From: Daphnia carinata
Taxonomy: Eukaryota; Arthropoda; Branchiopoda; Diplostraca; Daphniidae
Length of the DNA stretch: 64,000 bases
Assembly: GCF_022539665.2 (NCBI RefSeq)
Contig: NC_081336.1
Span: forward strand, 6,492,278-6,556,277
Reading direction: 5' to 3'
The translations under genes were made by a program, and so were the position numbers. Below are positions 37,638 to 48,841 of this stretch, piece by piece (position 1 is the stretch's first letter; each line of letters opens with the position of its first letter). The notes under the pieces were generated by a model. That model worked only from the letters and a program-made list of their open reading frames with translations. It did no database searches and was not told where the DNA came from.

Positions 37638-38606
37638 CTTATCAGTCGCGTCGCAGCCATGGCCTTGCCTCCCCCGTCAGGGCGTCAAACTCCTTTCCGA
37701 CCATCGCTCTGAGTTTTCTCTACGCTCTTATATCAAAACCTCTTCGCCTATATAATACGGCCACTGTATACTAGCCCTATGTTTATTGAAAAAAAAAAAA
37801 AAAGATAATAATAATAGGATTTTTTTTTTTTTTAAGAGGGGACCAGAAATGCGATATCTACACTTACACAGCAGCTAGACTTCTTATAGATAGACTATTT
37901 GGGCCTAAAGATCCCGGCTGAGAGTCAGGTCGAGATGGAGCTACTCAAGCGGGCGAATCAATCGATCGAAACAGTTCGTGCGTAAATCTTTAGGAGGAAA
38001 TAAAAAAAAAATAAAATAAAATTCAGCTCTTTGAACCGACATAGATCACGTGTCGCGTTTTTATCAAATTTTTTTTTGAATAATGATGTATAAATAAAAA
38101 TATTAAAAAAAAAAAAGGCCGAGGGTCCCTATTTGCGTTACCATAAATAGGCTTATAGATCCAATGCTAAATGCCTTGATTTAGAGGGATAGGAAGGGCG
38201 GTTGTTGGTTGTTATATGTGTACATAACACAGGCCTATATGCGGGACACAAGTTGATGGAGATGAGTGAGAAAGAGAAGGATGGAGAGTGAGAGATAGGA
38301 AGCTTATCAACGACGGGCACACGACCCGAGTTAACGCGGCCGCGTTCCAAAAGAAAAACACGGCATAAGAAATACACACACAGACGCACAAGTCAAAAGA
38401 AAAAAAAAAAATACTAAGAGTAAAGCCATCAGAGGGTGTATAGTTAAGGAGGGTGGAGGGCGCACATAGACAAGAATATATAGAGATTTCGCTGTTGCAA
38501 AATCCTGTTTTTGTCGCTCGACCGATGCCATCATCACACCAATGGCCGAGGATATAAAACTTCTTTGCGCACGCTGGAAAAACGAAAGTCAGCTCTATAG
38601 ACAGGC

Positions 38607-38608
<2 letters not shown>

Positions 38609-38645
<37 letters not shown>
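38609..38645. repeat. (AG)n microsatellite
   Basis: An AG run of about 37 bases, directly visible, about 1 kb from the CT block at 37.6 kb and in the opposite sense. Confidence 0.95.
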
Positions 38646-38647
<2 letters not shown>

Positions 38648-41051
38648 ACCATTATGGCTGATGGTGGCACGAAGCGAACGTCAGCTCCATTGTGTCCCTA
38701 TCATAACACTTAAGCTGCTTATAATGTGTGTCCAACGGATAAAAACAAACCGAGAGCCCATCTCGACGTTGTTCCCGTTTGAACTTGTGTCCGCTTTTCC
38801 CATCCATCTCTTTTTCACGTCCCTCCCCTGCCTACCCAGCCACCCTTTAAAGCATCTATACGTTTTTGATACGTATATTACATAGCGATTTAAAAAATAA
38901 TAATAAATCCCATCATCTGCGAAACTGCTGGTGGCCCTCTTTGTCATCGAATGAAATGTGGACCACGATATTTGAATGACATTCCTTTTTTTTTTTTTTT
39001 TTTTGTTTTTGTTTCCTCTCTCACGGCTCTTTTGCGTACCTCGTTCGTTTCAGCGAGTACTTTATAAAGTCGTGGAGCTTTGAATTTTGGTAGTGGCACA
39101 GGAAAGAAAAAAAATGCTCGACATTCACATAACGTGCAATCCGTGCCGCTGGCCGCTGGGATTCCCGGTTCTTCTTCATTTTGATATTTTTTAAAAATAT
39201 TTTTTATTGAAAAAACAAAATAGGAATTATTGCCGTGGAAATAGTTAGCATTGCGGCAAATCAGTTCTATGAACATGAATGAAGATATAAGACCAAAAAA
39301 AAAAAAGAAAAAGGAAACATTTCGGATAAGAATTGAAATAGAAACGAATATAAAAAGAGAGGGCTACATCAAACAGCAATATAGGACCGACAGCTGTTTC
39401 CGCTATTAGAACATGTGCGACTGTTGCTGGTCGACCACTGAAAACACTTGAAGCATTTTTTTTGTACCCTACGGTATAAGTAATTTATTGGGAAGGAAAA
39501 GGAAAAAAATATATGTATATATATCCAACATTGGCATCAAGATTCGGGGAATTCTTAACATTCTTTTTAGCTCTTACGGGAATGAACGTATACCTGCCAT
39601 CGGCAGTAAATGCTGCACGTTGACGTACGAATACATAAAAAATAGAGGGAACAAAAAAAAAGGCCGTAGGTTTCAAATAATGGTTATAACAACACATGTA
39701 GAATAAAATCCAAGCTGATACGCATATAATCTTATTGATATTAAATAGGCAGTAAGGGTTCTAACAGGTGCCTCGATGGTTAACGGGGTTGACATTTTCC
39801 AGACACATAATCCAGGTGTGTACGAGCACAAAGAAAGGCCCCAGTGGATCGAAGAAGGGAAATAAACAATCCACTTCGGTCCGATCTGTTCACCCCGGAA
39901 GGTTTTGCCCACTACTCGAAGGAATGTCGTTTGAACCGGCTGTGGGGCTGTAAAGCTTGCCCCCTACTTTCACGCTTACAAGGCAAACATTTTTTTCCCC
40001 CTCTCTTTTCTTATCCTTTAGATGTGTTAAGAGAAACACCACCGTATTTTTTTATTTATTGAATTAAATTTATTATTTTTTCTTTGGCTTTTGGAAGAGA
40101 TGATAAAGAAAAACAGAGCCATCTATTGATCGAACTTCTTTAAGTGGGAGGGAATCAAATCGAACGTTCCTTGTTTTTTTTTTTATTTTGACCATCCAGT
40201 TTCCCATACATAACACGAAAAAAAATCCGTGTGTGTGTGTGTGTGTGTGTGTGTCTTCTTCCCGCAACGTCACCAGAATTGTTTCCTATTCGGTGTGTTG
40301 GCAGCAAACAAGCGTTCTAAATGGATATCGTACGGTGGCATCCCCTTTCGACTGGAGCCTATACGACGACATGTCTTTTGTTCTGCTCCGTTATCTTTTT
40401 ACGATGATTATTTCTGGCGTTTTTGTTGATGCTGTCTAGCGAATAAAAGGGGCCTCTTTTTTCTTTTTTTTTTCTTTCACGTCTGTTATACATTTTTAGA
40501 GGTTGAACGGATTTGCTTGGAAGCTTGTTATGGACACCAGCAAGTATAGGAATAAAAAAGAAAAAAAAGAAGTTGGAGGGGACGAGGAGGGAAATGATAG
40601 TTTGATAGGGGGTGGAGGAAGAGAGGAGAGGGGTTAGGGGGAGGCTGGAATGGATAAAGCGGATGCGTATAGAGGAGGGCGGCGGAGGTGTCAGTCGAGA
40701 TGAGATGAGATCCCGAGCGTGCGAACTTTGTTACCTACTCGCTCCGTTGAGCTGGAAAACGCAATTAGATCCGCCGCTTCGCCCACGCATTGCCATCCGC
40801 GTTAAAGTGAAAAATAATAATAGTAATAATAATAATAATAAAAGAAATACTTTCATTTTTGTTTTTTCATTCGTTAAAGATGATCACATCCAACCACATC
40901 GATTGATTAAACACAAAATTTTTTTATTGACTCCTTCAAATCTTTGATTGCAATGCGATTAGCACTGAACGTACTAGCGGCAGTTCGTGCATGAATTCAT
41001 TATCTTTGTGCATACAGTAGCCTTTGGTACACAGCCTGTTTGAAGGGTTCC

Positions 41052-41090
41052 TATAAAAACAGGGAGGCCACTACTCAAAGTCCAGACTGT
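41052..41090 (+). promoter_or_regulatory. candidate TATA promoter ahead of a 72-codon frame
   Basis: TATAAAA at 41052-41058 lies 25-33 bases before ACTCAAAG and TCCAGACT, either of which could hold the start site. The sequence onward is unique, GC-balanced and free of homopolymers, and leads about 80 bases later to an ATG in good context (GCGATGG) at 41161. Confidence 0.35.
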
Positions 41091-41160
41091 CACCGTCTTG
41101 TGTGTCCCGTTGCTGTGAATTAGCAAGTCAATCTACTGCTGCGCTTTCGAGACGGTCGCG

Positions 41161-41379
41161 ATGGATGTGCCGGCCAAAATGCCGACGGGGCCTGCACTGC
41201 GACTGATAAGCTTCTCTTTAAGCGTTTTCTTAGCCGCGAGATTCAAGAGTCAACACGGCGTACACGCAGACAAGACCGTAACGAAGAGCCGAAGGACTCG
41301 TCGCGCCTGCTTTTATGTATATAAACACCAGCAGCATGACACACACACACACACACACACAGACACACTGCCGTGCTGA
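41161..41379 (+). CDS. possible small hypothetical protein (72 aa) or first exon
   Basis: An ATG frame of 72 codons behind the candidate promoter at 41052. The product starts MDVPAKMPTGPALRL, has a hydrophobic stretch (ISFSLSVFLAA, about residues 17-27), then a basic region with KSRRTRR (about 42-48). It ends in His-Thr repeats from a CA microsatellite. The hydrophobic plus dibasic layout could suit a small secreted peptide, or this could be a first exon spliced at one of several GT sites (for example after 41314). The microsatellite tail argues against the full frame being a mature protein. I do not recognise any family; existence as a gene is uncertain. Confidence 0.2.
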   Translation: MDVPAKMPTGPALRLISFSLSVFLAARFKSQHGVHADKTVTKSRRTRRACFYVYKHQQHDTHTHTHTDTLPC

Positions 41380-44300
41380 TGTATTAGAGAGAACACAACA
41401 GAGAAAAGAGAAAGAGAGACTGACGGATTATATCCAGTCGAGCAGTGAGCTAATCGCACGGAAATCCTATCAATCAAAGTCTCTGATTAAGGCTATACGC
41501 ACACACAGCACACATATATGCTACACACACAGACACACGGACGTTAAATACCATGAGAAGCAAGGCGATCAGAACGACAGGCACAAGCGGGAAATGAGCA
41601 AAAAAGAGGAAGAAGAAAATCAAGTGGCGTGAGAGAATACTGAAGCAAGATGGACTACGAAATCGATATAGCCAAGGTCATTAAATGCCATTTATTCTAA
41701 CATCTGCGAACGGTAGCCATTAAGCATCGCTGACGTAACAATAATTACTTGTTTCTTCGCGTCGCTAATGAACTCATCTGCTTTTCATTATTCTCTTTAA
41801 AGAACATGCGTTGTTAAGTTAAATCAGCTGGGGTTTTTTTTGTAGGTAAACGCAGGGCCATAATAATTCAACGATTTGTTAATTTTCTTAAGGTTAGGCC
41901 TATAGTTTTTAACACGACAGACGGGACGGAGAGTGCGAAAAAATGGCGACAGAGAAGCAAACCGCACAACAGTTGATGGCCATTATCCTCACACAAAAGG
42001 GAGACGAGGGATGGACGGTGTTGGTGGTAGGAAATGATTCCAATTCGATTACACTTACACAATGAGGGGATCACAGATGAAGAAGAGGGGGAGGAGACAG
42101 GCGTCCGTTGGGGGGGAGGGGAGATCACGCGACCGACGTGTGACGTAAGGTATATCCTTACGGCCGCTACGTATTTATCGCACACGTGACCCGGGCAGCA
42201 GTGAAATGGTCGCAGATCAGTGAATAGATACATACACACACACACACACACACCGTACAGGCCTATATGCGTTGCTAACGCTGTATAAGATGAGAAGGCA
42301 AAGCCGGAGCGCAGCATCCGCTCCGGAGAAGCGTAGAGGGAGAGAAAAAAAAAAAGGGAAGACAGCGTGTCAAAAGCGTTCACACACTGCCAACAATTCC
42401 TGATGTCTATCTGGCGCTTATGCGATTCGGCTTGCAGCCGTTAATGTGTACTCTCTCTTGTATTATCTTTTTAAACAGCAGTGTGTCTACGTACTACGTT
42501 TCATTTTTTGTTGTTGTTGTATGTGTGTGTGCGCGTCTTTTTTTTGTACATAATTCCCTTGCCAGCGTTTGCTTCGCACTAGTGAGATCAACACGAAACA
42601 ACTGCTGGCCGGGCGCATTATAAAACGATAACGGATAAAAAAAAAAAAGAAAAAAAAAGAAGGAAGAAAACAATAGGCAAACAAAATAGGTTGAGAAAGG
42701 CAAAGAAAAAAAAAATGCAGTAAGCGACAATCAGTTGTCTTCATCTAGCGATTAGTTTTGATCGATTGCTCAAGTGCTGTGTTTGTATGTATCCTGTATT
42801 TATAGTGGATGGTGTTTAGTTGTAGATAATATAGAATTTTATGCTCGCTATGCGGTGTTTGTATTGCGGGCTATTCATTCTTTTCTATATACACTATTGA
42901 ATTCAAAGATTATGCGTTTGAATAATAGTATCAGACTTGCAAAATTTATCATATCTCTTGCTGCTTGCCATCTTTGCTTCCGATTTTCTGTCCGGCAATC
43001 TCGAAATATTGCACATCTTTTATATGATATTGCTCTCGCATAAACACGCGATATAGTCTACTTAACTTCTCAATTTGTTTCTACCTTATCTACAGGTCCA
43101 ATTCGTAACAAGAAATGAAAATGCCATTGTGAAACTACTGACCGTTTGTTAGCAACAATAACACGGCCGATGCCTGCATATCCCTCTATATATGGCGCCT
43201 ATCTAATCGCTACTTTAGGGACCTTAGGATGCGTCACAATCGTAGAGAGAACTAAACATTTTTTTTTTTCTAACGCTATCGTCGTCGTGTGTTATTTTCT
43301 TCGGCATGCATTGCAAGTATGATTGATGCGTAGCACTTAACACCGATGCGGGGTCTATGACACTATGTCGTCGAATATAGAAATACACTGAATAAAAAAA
43401 AAAAAAAAAAAAAAAGCGGGACAAAGTATATCGCAATCACAATCATCATACCAGAAAAAAAGAACGATTGAAAGATTTGAAATCTTTCCGCTAGCAGCGC
43501 GACGTATGCAGGCCTCACGGGTCGTGATCGGTTCGTCTATAACAACAGACAGGAGACGAACCTTATTTTTTATTTATTTTTTTTTTTCCGCTTTTTTTTA
43601 CATATTACCGTTGAGTTCCAGGCGATGGAATTCCCGATAATCGTCCACCGTTCAAAGAAAACTCAATACACACCGAAGGCTTTGTCGTTTTCTCGTTCTG
43701 ATTGTTTCACTTCGTCCTGTAACACATTCCTCGTTCTGGTCATTACAGACATCAAACGATGGTTGAGTTATTACACGGTCAAGATATTTATCCGGAATCG
43801 TTGAAAACAAGCCAGTGCCAACGGCTTTAGCGCGACCGCCTCAATGTGCTGCACTTCACGGAAAAACGACGGCCTAAACCAGTTTGCAATTAAGATTGAT
43901 GCACCTTCTCACCGAGAATGAGTCGCATGGACAACCGAGCAAGAAATAATTGGTTTCCAAACACGCAACATCTCCCTTTGTCAAAGTGTGAATTTTTTTT
44001 TTTTTTTTTTTTTTTTTTGTTTTCTTCTTTCTTTAAGTAAAGGAAGAACAATCTACGGAGCGAGTGAAATAAAAACTAAGTAGTCAATCCACTTTGAGCC
44101 GGAACAAAACACGTAGCTTTTTTTTTTGGGTGGGGGGGGGGGGGGAGAGAGAATGCTTTTCACTATCCCTACGCAAATTGGCTCTACAGGTGTACGTGGA
44201 ATGCAAATGAATGAGTAAAGTGTGGAAATTCATTGCCGGTTGTTATAACAATATTTGATGCTGCAACTGATGGCTTATAATGAACATCCCTATAAGTCGG

Positions 44301-45689
44301 AGTGGACAATCTTTATGGCCAAATCTTCGTCTCCCAATTGTTATTCATTATTTTTTTTTCTTCTTTCTTTCTCGTAGCGTGGGGCTGCGCGCAATGCCAG
44401 GGTTCGACTAATTAGTGCCAACGCTTGACATCGAACCATGCCTTGAAAAGCAGACTTATATACCATGTCATTATAATACCATAAAATGAAATAAGAGTGA
44501 ACGACAGCGAGAGAACGAGCGAAGGAAAGGGGCGTAAGTTATTTACGCACGCGCCACATATTTTCTAGTCCAATAAAGATATAAAGATAGTCGTATTACT
44601 CGGAATTCCGATGAGAATATAACCGCGGCAGATTGCCCCGTCAGCCGTATATAGTGGTGTCGCAGTCGGCCGTCATCAATAAAAATACAGCGAGCCGCAA
44701 AGAAATTTGAAAAAAATCATAATCTTGCTTGAAGTTTGAGTTCTGGTGGCTCGCGCTGGTACGGCTGTTTTATTTTCCCTTTTACTTCAGTTTATTTAAA
44801 TTTTTTTTTTCTGTGATATTTCAATCGCCGACGGCCATCGTTACGCTGAGTTTTTGTTTCCGCGTTGCCGCTGTTTTTTGGGACTCTGCGAAACGTTAGC
44901 GCTACAACCGTTTGCCTTCGTGCGACACCAATAAAACGTCCACTACTTTCCCCCCTGGTTCTTTCAATCTCAGGGAAAAACTTGCGAAATATGGCAAGTC
45001 GTTTACGACTCTTTATTGAAATCGATTCTGACACGACGTTACGATGCAATCGCGGATATTCTCTACCGGTTGATCTATGGGGAAATAAAAATGGGCGTCG
45101 GAAAATATTGGCTAAGCTGCGAATCTGCTCTAACGGCCCGACATAACAGATGCAATTAGAAGTATTTCTCAAGCACGCGTGACTTTCTTATAAACTCAAA
45201 GAATATTATGGCATTCCTGCCATTTCTAGCGAGCGTAATGCTGTGTGCACAAATCAAGCAGCTGTTATCGGAACGAAATAGCAGCAATAACGTTAGGTCG
45301 TTACGGAAAACGAGTCATTTGTTTGAGAGAGCGTTGACATGTCTGTGGCAGACATTTAATATAGTCTAGTATTTTCCAGGTTTACTAGAATGAAAGACAA
45401 AAGATTGAGATTACAGTGATCGTCATTGTCATCGTCCTTCCAGCATTTTTCCTGCAATTTTTGAAATGTAAGGCACCACAGTAGCCATCTAGCGGGCATT
45501 CTATGCACTTGCAACTTCCACTTTGCTAAACATTTGATAAAGTCATAGGATAACTGAAGAATGGAAATGATTAATGAATACACGATGACCTGGCTTTAAA
45601 TCTTGAACCATTGATAGTGCATTGAAGTAGCAGATAATAAAATCACTTTAAAAAAAATTCATGTAACGCAATGAACGGTGTAATGACCC

Positions 45690-48270
45690 TGTAGAACGAG
45701 GCGGTGGCCCTTCATGGCTTTTAAAGTAAATGATTTTGAACCAAAATTGAATGAGAATCACGAAAATCCGATTCATTTTTATGTGAAACTTCAGGTTCGC
45801 GAAATAAACGTAAAAAAGCAGCAAAGGTTGATGGTGCGCTAGCATACTAAAGCGCTAGTATGCTGCATAATAGTTTTACGCTATATTTCTAAAACGGCTG
45901 ATATAATGAGAAAACAAATCGTTGTCTCGAAATCAGCATTCAATTTTATAAATAAAGTGTGATTTTTAATCGTTTCCAAGAGATATCGTTTTTTGCTGAT
46001 TTTGGTAAAAGTGGTAAGGCTATATAGCCTTTGCACTTTTCCATTTTTGGCCAAATTTCAAATTTGGCTTAAAATATACGATTTCGATTCAGAATTGAAT
46101 GCTAATCACGGAAATCAAGTTGATTTTTCAATTGGCTTTATAGTTTTTTAATTAAACGTAAAAAACACCGTGGGAATTTTGCCTCAAAAATCGACAAAAT
46201 ATGACACTCATTGGAATTGGTTGAATATCATAGAATATACTTAAAATTGGATGCTAATTGCGGTAAAATTGTTATTTTTTCACCAAATGTTTGTAATATA
46301 CCAAATAGAGCAATCGCTGAACGTACTGGCACGCCAGGACGCTACAGCGTTTGCGGGATGCAAAATAAATTTGGGTGTAAAAAAGAAAATTTAGGAGCTA
46401 ATAGCACTAGTTGATTTTACAAGAAAACCAGTAAATTGCTATGAACCATCTCTTCAGTGCTAAATAGTTTTGGTTAAAGTTTTTGTAAAAATAAAAAATT
46501 TCTAGAAAAATCGGGCTTATTTTTTGTCGGGCTTATTTTCAAGTCCAACAATTTTTACGGAATAAGTTAACCACTTGGAATTCTGTAATATATTACGCGT
46601 TATATACAAAATTAAAAGATGCTTTCGGGAAATTATTGTTTTTTTTTATTCAGTCAACCATTTTTTAAATACATCCAAATACAGCCAGCGCTGTAGCCCA
46701 CTGGCGTGCCAGTACGTGACAGCATCGTAGTGTATTTCAAAAACGGTTGATTCAATAGAAAAAAAACAGTTTTTCCGAAATCAGCATTCAATATCATGTA
46801 TATTCTGTGATTTAAAAAAAAAATTCAAATGAGTGTCAGATTTTGAAGATTTTTGGGGGAGAATTCCAACGGTTAGAAATAAAAAACGACTGGTTTAATT
46901 AGCAAACTGATAGCTGAATCGAAATCAGCGATCAATTTCGATTATGCCGTGTGATTTTCAGTGAATTCAAAGAAATGCAGTTTTTAACCGATTTTGAGAA
47001 AAGTGGTAAGGCTATAGCCTTCTCACTTTTTCGTTTTCGGCCCAAAATTTAAATTTGATTTTTTAATAATGATTCCGATTCGAAATTGAAGGAGAATCAC
47101 AAAAATGAAGTTTAATTTTACGTTGGGCCTATAGCTTTTTTAATAAACGGGAAAAACGGGTAATACATGCTGTAGCGCCAGCAGCGCTGTTCATTCCATT
47201 TATTACAAAAATGGCTGGTTTGACGAGAAAACAAATATATTTCCTGAAATCAGCATTCTATTTTAGGTTAACTAAAATCAAATTTAATGTCAAAATTACA
47301 AGACTGAATTTCTGCCATACTCAAAATTAACCCCGACAAAATAAGCCCGACTTTTTCGGCCTTTTAATTTTTTTTTCGAAACATCTAGATATAGCTATAA
47401 AAATTAATGATTTTGATTCAAAATTAAACGAAAATCACAAATATGTCGTTTGTTTTTTTCCGAGGGCTTATAGTTATTGGACAAATCGTAAAAAACAACA
47501 ACCCCAAATATGTGCGCTACCAGCATTTGATTTCCGTTTATTGAAAAAACAGTTGGTTTGACGAGAAGATAAACCACGTTATCGAAATCAGCGTTTAATT
47601 TTGCTGGTACTGTGTGATTTTTTATCGGTTTCTAAGGGTTTTCATTTTTTGCGGATTTTGACAAAAGTGGTAAGGCTATAGCCTTCTCACTTTTTCGCTT
47701 TTGGCCAAAATTTAAATTAGCTTTGAAATACATTATTTTGATTCAGAATTGAATGCTTATCACGGAAATCAAGGTTATTTTTCAATTGGCCTTATGGTTT
47801 TCTAAATAGACGCCAAAAACATCGTGGGAATTTTGCCGCAAAAATTGGCAAAAACGGACACTCATTGGAATTGGTTGAGTATCACAGAATATACTCAAAA
47901 TTGAATGTTGATTATGGGAAAGTTGTTCATTTTTTCTTTAAGTTAATCGTTTTTTAAACACACCGAATATTTGACACAACGCTAGCGCGCCAGTAGCCTA
48001 CCCTACATTAGAATTACTACACTGGAATTGTATAATAAATTATATGTTATACTCAAAATCAAACGCTGATCAAAGAAAAATTATTTGTTTTTTCGTCAAA
48101 ACAGCTGTTTTATACATATTTTGATTATTGTTCTGTGGCACGATTGCGCTGTATCGTACTAGCGCGCCAACAGTTATGGGCTCAAAGTACTTTCTTATTT
48201 TATTTTCAACGCAGCGAAAATAACAAGAAAACCAATCACTTGATTGAAACCATCATTCATATTGATTATG
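45690..48270. repeat. fold-back repeat block A (at least three diverged units)
   Basis: Several diverged copies of one AT-rich repeat lie end to end, some in opposite orientation. Recurring pieces are the palindrome AAGGCTATAGCCTT or AAGGCTATATAGCCTT (46016-46031, 47008-47021, 47672-47685), GGCCAAATTTCAAATTTGG just after it, AAATCAGCATTCAAT before it and its near reverse complement ATTGAATGCTAATCACGG after it, TTAAACGTAAAAAAC, CTGGC-GCCAG cores, and ATAAGCCCGAC. The same pieces recur in the block at 61.4-62.3 kb. No transposase frame is present, so it is a non-autonomous element cluster or satellite-like family. The family name is unknown to me. Confidence 0.8.
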
Positions 48271-48841
48271 CCAGGTGATTTTGTCGCGTTATGTATTTAG
48301 TAATGATATATTATTATTATTATATAATTATTAATCATGATTTTTATTGCATTTGTAGCCCAAGAAATCTTTCGCAAATATTCAGCCTTAGCATCCTTCA
48401 TATTTGATAACAGTATTTGCAATACATAAATCTTGTCATCGAGTCAGTCGTTTTGTTTTTGTCCTTCAGAATTTCGGTTCATAAAACCATTCTCTTAGTC
48501 AGTGCTTCCCGGGTACGAAAATTTTGATGAATTTTGTTATTTTTTCTTTCTATTTGTTAAATAACCACATAAGCACTGTTTTTTTCTCCCACAAGAAGCG
48601 GTGGTCGTTGAAGAGACGAATCATCATTCAATATACCTTTTAAATGAAGGTCGTTTCCTTAGAATTACAGAGAAACTCCCTTACAGTGACTAGCGATTGA
48701 CCTTGCTTCCTTTCTGTTTTTCTTTGGAAATTGTAATGTTGCTCAGATGGATGATACGTTTTAGGCTCTACCAGTCGTTGTTGTGACGCCGTCGTTTCCT
48801 GATGTCGCATTTTTACTTGTAGACTGGAGCCTGCCGAGAAC

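Larger units (their letters stand above)
35001..45680. other. gene-poor region upstream of the GATA gene, part 3
   Basis: No confident protein gene. It includes a (CT)n block at 37576-37633, an (AG)n block at 38609-38645, a (GT)n near 40229-40253, TAGGCCTA at 41895 and a hairpin at 36378-36422. A TATA-led unique island with a 72-codon ATG frame lies at 41.05-41.38 kb. The long homopolymers end with the poly-T at about 43991-44018 and the G-run near 44130-44145. Beyond that the sequence takes on the texture of the gene-rich right side. The long frames at 44792-45172 (minus) and 44865-45146 (plus) do not start with ATG and overlap each other. Confidence 0.6.

Noticed and set aside
44792-45172. 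Opposed 126- and 93-codon frames near the right end of the gene-poor region
   Set aside because: Neither begins with ATG, they overlap on opposite strands, and no family is recognised.
46511-46536. Possible telomere-like or satellite array from the repeated TCGGGCTTAT
   Set aside because: Only two adjacent copies; better explained as part of the fold-back repeat family.
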